Below are positions 5,014 through 7,743 of a DNA stretch of 7,743 bases, piece after piece. The first letter of the stretch is position 1, and the number at the start of each line of letters is the position of its first letter. The notes beneath the pieces are model-generated. The model worked only from the letters and a program-made list of their open reading frames with translations. It did not search any database and was not told the origin of the DNA. The position numbers and the translations under genes are program-made. Location: positions 1 through 7,743 of the forward strand of contig JBECKR010000348.1 in NCBI GenBank assembly GCA_040235415.1, given 5' to 3'. This DNA is from JBECKR01 sp040235415. GTDB taxonomy: Bacteria > Acidobacteriota > Polarisedimenticolia > Polarisedimenticolales > Polarisedimenticolaceae.

Positions 5014-6461
5014 CCACGCCTCCCGTTCGGGAACTACCGCGCGAGCTTGAATCCGAGCGTGCCATCCTCGCGGCCGTCCTCGTGAAGCCGGAACGATGGC
5101 CCGAGGTCGCCTCGATCCTCGAGCCCGCCGATTTCTCCGACGACCTACACCTCGGCGTGTTCGGGTCCATGCGGCGCGTGGTCGAGGAAGCCGGAACCGT
5201 TGACATCGTGCTCCTGAACCGCGACCTCGAACGGCGGCACGTCTTCAACGGGACCTATGGACCCGCACACGTCACCGCGCTACTCGAGGCCAACACCCCG
5301 GGGATTGACCTGGCCTATCACGCCGGACGCATCAAGGCGGCGGCCCGGCTCCGGGCCGTTGGTAAGACGGCCGAGCGGTTACTGGACGCCGTGGGCCGCG
5401 AGGACACTGAATCGGTCGAGCGAGCGATCCGCGACCTCCAGGATGATGCCGAGCTCCCCGATGGCGGCGCGGTGTACGCGCCGCGTGAGATCACCCTGGC
5501 CTCGGCCTTTGAGGACCGCGGCCCCCTCCCCGTGCTAATCGAGAACTACATCATGCGCGGTGATCGGGTCCTGGTCGGCGGCGAGTCTAGTAGCGGAAAG
5601 AGCATCACGGCGGCGGACCTTGCCCTGGCCTGTGCCGGCGCGGGGCCGTTCCTGGACCGATTCAAGATCCAGGGCGACCCCATGCGCGTCCTGTACCTGG
5701 ACGAGGAGAACCCGGAACGCCTCGTGCTCGAGCGGTTCCGTAAGCTCGCCCGGGCTCGCGGACTTAGCGCGGAGGCGTTGGCCGACCTCCCGATCCGGTA
5801 CCTCAGCGGCAACACCTTCCGGATCGACGAGGACCGCTCGCGGCGACGGCTCCTGTCCATCGTGGACTCGTGGCGGCCCGGGCTCGTGATCCTGGACTCC
5901 CTCGTGCGGTTCCACACTCGAGACGAAAACTCGGCGCGCGAGGTGGCGCAACTGTTCGCGGAAGGGGTTGACCCCCTCGTGCGGGAGTACGGCTGCACCG
6001 TCGTGGTCCTCCACCACCTCAATAAGGGCGACGGCGGCGGCAACATCAGCAACCGCGTGCGGGGCTCGGGTGACTTCAAAGGCGTCGTGGACCAGCTCCT
6101 CGTGCTCGACGTGGACGCCATGAAGAACCGCACCCTGCACCATGCCAAGTGCCGATGGCAGCCCGAGCAGCGGCCCTTGGGGATCGTGTTCCGCGACCTC
6201 GGGGACGGGCTCGCCGTCGAGGCCGAGGACGCCGGCAGCACGACCGAGAACCTCATCTTGGCTCACCTCACCGACGCGGCGGTAGACGGGTTGCTACGGC
6301 AAGACCTGGCGACGCTGTGCGAGGCCGAGTCCGATGCCGAGCAAAAGACGTTCACGCGTGCGCTAGGCCGACTCAAGGCGGCACACCGCGTCAAGACCGG
6401 CCGGGAGGGCAAACAGGCCCGCTACTGGATGGCGCCCTATGCCCCGCCGGAGGCCGCCTAA
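5010..6461 (+). CDS. Replicative helicase: DnaB N-terminal domain + RecA/RepA-like ATPase + winged-helix end
   Basis: A 483-residue protein expected to unwind DNA at the element's origin as a ring ATPase. Residues about 8-105 match the DnaB N-terminal domain (LESERAILAAVLVKP, LEPADFSDDLHLGVF, then TVDIVLLNRDLERR), which in DnaB contacts primase and organises the ring. The ATPase core is closer to the RepA/AAA_25 family than to classical DnaB: Walker A GGESSSGKS (190-198, Lys197), YLDEENPER, Walker B LVILD (292-296, Asp296), HHLNKG from His335, and RGSGDFKG followed by DQLLVLD. The last 70 residues (ENLILAHLTDAAVDG through RYWMAP) resemble a winged helix. The ATG at 5010 overlaps the previous stop and directly precedes the DnaB-like part; longer in-frame starts only add a low-complexity Arg-rich stretch. 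The next gene starts on its stop codon. Domain calls are strong; mechanism is inferred. Confidence 0.9.
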   Translation: MTTPPVRELPRELESERAILAAVLVKPERWPEVASILEPADFSDDLHLGVFGSMRRVVEEAGTVDIVLLNRDLERRHVFNGTYGPAHVTALLEANTPGIDLAYHAGRIKAAARLRAVGKTAERLLDAVGREDTESVERAIRDLQDDAELPDGGAVYAPREITLASAFEDRGPLPVLIENYIMRGDRVLVGGESSSGKSITAADLALACAGAGPFLDRFKIQGDPMRVLYLDEENPERLVLERFRKLARARGLSAEALADLPIRYLSGNTFRIDEDRSRRRLLSIVDSWRPGLVILDSLVRFHTRDENSAREVAQLFAEGVDPLVREYGCTVVVLHHLNKGDGGGNISNRVRGSGDFKGVVDQLLVLDVDAMKNRTLHHAKCRWQPEQRPLGIVFRDLGDGLAVEAEDAGSTTENLILAHLTDAAVDGLLRQDLATLCEAESDAEQKTFTRALGRLKAAHRVKTGREGKQARYWMAPYAPPEAA

Positions 6462-7237
6462 TGAGCGAACGTGGGACAGACGAGGGACAGGACGTGGGAC
6501 ATGGCGAAAGCGGACGTGGGACATTGGACACCCCCCCCTATAGGGGTAATGGTTGTCCAACGTCCGAGGAAGTCACGAGGGACAACGAGGGACAGGACGT
6601 GGGACAACCCGCTCGGACGATGGGGGCCGCTACGGCGGCCCTCCCCGATCGTCCTTCGCCTAGCGGGTCGCGGCGCGTCCAACGTCTCACCCCGAAGCAA
6701 CGCCAAGCCGGGCTCGAACGCCTCAAGGACCCCGCCGCGAGCGAACGCAAGATCGCCCTACGCGCGGGCTACGCGGACTGGACCTCCCTCGCCGTCAAGC
6801 GGAACGGGATCGACTCCCTCGAGTTCGCAAAGCTCGTCGGCAAGGAAGCCGGCATCACGGTCGCGCAAGCTCGCAAGATCGGCCTCGACACTCTACGTGC
6901 GTTGGCCGAGGACCGTAACGAGGCCGGTGGTACGCGAGGGGCGAGCGCCAAGGCGCTGTTGGACTACTCCACCGCCGTGGGCGAGGACCCTAGCGCGTCG
7001 AGTGCGGCGGACGTGCTGGCGTATCACCGGGCGATCGTGAAGCACTCCCGACGCATCCTCCGGTGGGTGCGGCTCTACGGGCTCTCTGAGGCCGAGAGAA
7101 GGGCCGAGCGGTTCAACGCGAGAGTGTGTGCCAACGACCCGCTCTTAGGCGCGCTACGGGCCGCACAGGACGCCGAGGGGCCACGTCGTAAGCACTATCG
7201 ACCGGATGGCCTACAAAGGGGGAATCTCAATGACTGA
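6461..7237 (+). CDS. Terminase-small-subunit-like HTH protein carrying the repeat cluster in its 5' end
   Basis: A 258-residue protein. The first 65 residues are low-complexity, Gly/Asp/Thr-rich, with EGQDVG repeated at residues 8-13 and 43-48; this segment may be shaped by the DNA repeats beneath it. From residue about 70, LTPKQRQAGLERL followed by KIALRAGY, then SLEFAKLVGKEAGITVAQAR and LDTLRALAED, follow the layout of phage small terminase subunits (TPKQ opening, A-x-RAGY helix-turn-helix, a '...GIT.....' helix). Small terminases bind pac or cos DNA and recruit the large subunit for packaging. GGAGG (6449-6453) lies seven bases before the ATG, which shares its A with the helicase stop (TAATG). 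No large terminase follows within the window. Other HTH regulators or an origin-binding initiator remain possible. Confidence 0.8.
   Translation: MSERGTDEGQDVGHGESGRGTLDTPPYRGNGCPTSEEVTRDNEGQDVGQPARTMGAATAALPDRPSPSGSRRVQRLTPKQRQAGLERLKDPAASERKIALRAGYADWTSLAVKRNGIDSLEFAKLVGKEAGITVAQARKIGLDTLRALAEDRNEAGGTRGASAKALLDYSTAVGEDPSASSAADVLAYHRAIVKHSRRILRWVRLYGLSEAERRAERFNARVCANDPLLGALRAAQDAEGPRRKHYRPDGLQRGNLND
6473..6606. repeat. Seven GGGACA repeats in two phased groups (iteron- or pac-like)
   Basis: GGGACA occurs on the plus strand at 6473, 6484, 6496, 6518, 6579, 6589 and 6601. Within each group the steps are 10-12 bases (22 for the fourth copy, twice that), about one helical turn, so the sites face the same side of DNA. 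A perfect 21-bp repeat (6481-6501 and 6586-6606, 105 bases apart) contains two hexamers of each group. The array begins 12 bases into the terminase-like gene, right after the helicase gene. Phased direct repeats next to a helicase gene are the usual form of an iteron origin; small-terminase genes also commonly contain their own packaging site. Confidence 0.8.
6524..6560. repeat. Nested palindrome between the two repeat groups
   Basis: TTGGACA (6524-6530) and TGTCCAA (6554-6560) are perfect 7-bp complements, and between them CCCCTATAGGGG (6535-6546) is a perfect 12-bp palindrome whose centre is within two bases of the outer one. A run of eight C (6531-6538) enters the inner palindrome. The outer arms contain GGACA, the core of the flanking hexamers, now in opposed orientation. 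TATA at the centre is one of the few AT steps nearby and could be an opening point. Likely a protein-binding or cruciform site. Confidence 0.7.
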
Positions 7238-7475
7238 CAACGGGGCGACGAACAAGCCGATTTCGACCGATGCGGGACAGCGGGATAGCGCGACGAGGAA
7301 AAAGACCCCCCGGAAACCCCGCTCGACCCCCGGCCTCGCTGCGTTCATGCGCCTCGTGGAGACCAGCCGCCGGGCCGCGTGGGAAGCGGGCTTTGCCGTG
7401 GGGTACGGCGCGGGCTTCGACGCCGGCGTGGGCTCGGTACTCGACCAGGCCGACAAGCCGCTCCCGGAGGCGTGA
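7230..7475 (+). CDS. Small protein with a glycine-rich amphipathic motif
   Basis: An 81-residue protein. I chose the ATG at 7230 because AAAGGGGG (7215-7222) lies seven bases upstream; an ATG at 7206 in the same frame lacks such a site and would add eight residues. The N-terminal half is polar and basic (RKKTPRKPRS), suggesting nucleic-acid contact or disorder. The C-terminal half (SRRAAWEAGFAVGYGAGFDA) has Gly every three to four residues with aromatic residues in between, a pattern seen in small phage proteins of unknown role and suited to helix packing. It overlaps the terminase-like gene by 8 bases. Function not recognised. Confidence 0.75.
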   Translation: MTDNGATNKPISTDAGQRDSATRKKTPRKPRSTPGLAAFMRLVETSRRAAWEAGFAVGYGAGFDAGVGSVLDQADKPLPEA

Positions 7476-7743
7476 TGGCACACTCGCGGCACAGGACCAC
7501 GGGCGCACCGGCTGAAACCGTTGACCCTCGCGGCTTTCAGTGCGCGCACCATGAGAGGGCCAGTCTCAAGAGGGGTCAACCCCCCCACCAGCCCGAGGCC
7601 CCCGACCCGGCAGCCGAAACCCTCGCCGTGGCCTGGATCTTGGGCTGGCCCGTGCCCGCCCCGCCGCCCGATCCCAGGCCGGGGGGAGGGGGGGAGCCTA
7701 CCTGGGTCGGCCCCCTCGGGCATGTGACATATCTATCTAGACC
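7475..7743 (+). CDS. Start of a hypothetical protein, open to the window edge
   Basis: The ATG at 7475 shares its A with the previous stop (TGATG) and has GGAGG (7466-7470) four bases upstream. The frame stays open for 89 codons to the edge. The visible part has a basic, His-containing start (MAHSRHRT, later CAHHERASLKRG), a long proline-rich and low-complexity middle, one hydrophobic patch (LAVAWILGWPVP) and a glycine run encoded by a near-continuous G tract (7681-7694). No family recognised. Coupling and ribosome site make it probably real, but the composition after residue 30 is unusual, and only the sequence beyond the edge would confirm the length. Confidence 0.55.
   Translation, partial: MAHSRHRTTGAPAETVDPRGFQCAHHERASLKRGQPPHQPEAPDPAAETLAVAWILGWPVPAPPPDPRPGGGGEPTWVGPLGHVTYLSR

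Larger units (their letters stand above)
1440..7743 (+). mobile_element. Probable integrated phage or phage satellite, left part (right end outside window)
   Basis: From about 1681 onward the gene content changes from envelope biosynthesis to a same-strand run of tightly overlapping small genes: two HTH proteins (one excisionase-like), a DnaB-N/RecA-type helicase, a terminase-small-subunit-like protein and several unknowns. This is typical of phage or satellite early regions. The left boundary is approximate: it lies in the non-coding stretch 1326-1680, where I found no tRNA gene and no repeat matching the right side. No integrase, large terminase, portal or capsid gene is visible. An unintegrated plasmid joined by misassembly is a less likely alternative. 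Confidence 0.6.

Noticed and set aside
6473..6606. CRISPR array
   Set aside because: Repeats are only 6 bases (21 for the long pair), spacing is one helical turn, and the region is coding; no cas genes are present.
7677..7697. G-quadruplex in the G-rich tract near the right edge
   Set aside because: Two long G runs separated by a single A do not give the usual four tracts with loops; low complexity in GC-rich DNA is enough to explain it.

Overview
The window is GC-rich throughout and comes from a Gram-negative bacterium that makes lipid A. The left end carries the 5' part of lpxB, preceded and translationally overlapped by a DUF374-family acyltransferase-like gene, both on the minus strand. 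The sequence does not settle the phylum. A high-GC, deep-branching diderm (for example the Acidobacteriota, Methylomirabilota or Myxococcota type) is a guess from composition and gene content only.

Layout: 1-1325 is chromosomal envelope biosynthesis, read leftwards. 1326-1680 is a divergent non-coding region of 355 bp. It holds a good sigma70-like promoter pointing right (1389-1417), an 18-bp palindrome (1526-1543) and a large GC-rich inverted repeat (1591-1643). From 1681 to the right edge every gene is on the plus strand, almost all overlapping by 1 to 11 bases, and none is a recognisable housekeeping gene. The order is: a possible winged-helix protein (1681-2415), an excisionase/MerR-type HTH protein (2496-2711), a second small HTH protein (2701-2904), an Ala-rich coiled-coil protein (2897-3523), a 328-residue acidic protein of unknown function (3520-4506), a 56-residue basic/proline-rich protein (4506-4676), a 95-residue unknown (4726-5013), a replicative helicase with DnaB N-terminal, RecA-like ATPase and winged-helix parts (5010-6461), a terminase-small-subunit-like protein (6461-7237), a small Gly/Ala-motif protein (7230-7475), and an open frame that runs off the window (7475 onward).

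The best reading is the left part of an integrated phage or phage satellite, inserted beside or within the lipid A locus. Two HTH regulators would control a replication operon. The helicase would drive replication. The small-terminase-like protein would mark DNA for packaging. No integrase, large terminase, portal or capsid gene lies in the window, so satellite and ordinary prophage cannot be told apart.

The most striking non-coding structure sits inside the 5' end of the terminase-like gene, immediately after the helicase gene. Seven GGGACA hexamers lie in two phased groups joined by a perfect 21-bp direct repeat. They flank a nested palindrome (TTGGACA ... CCCCTATAGGGG ... TGTCCAA). It looks like an iteron-type replication origin, a packaging (pac/cosB) site, or both. 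The 208-residue and 328-residue proteins upstream of the helicase are the least explained genes.
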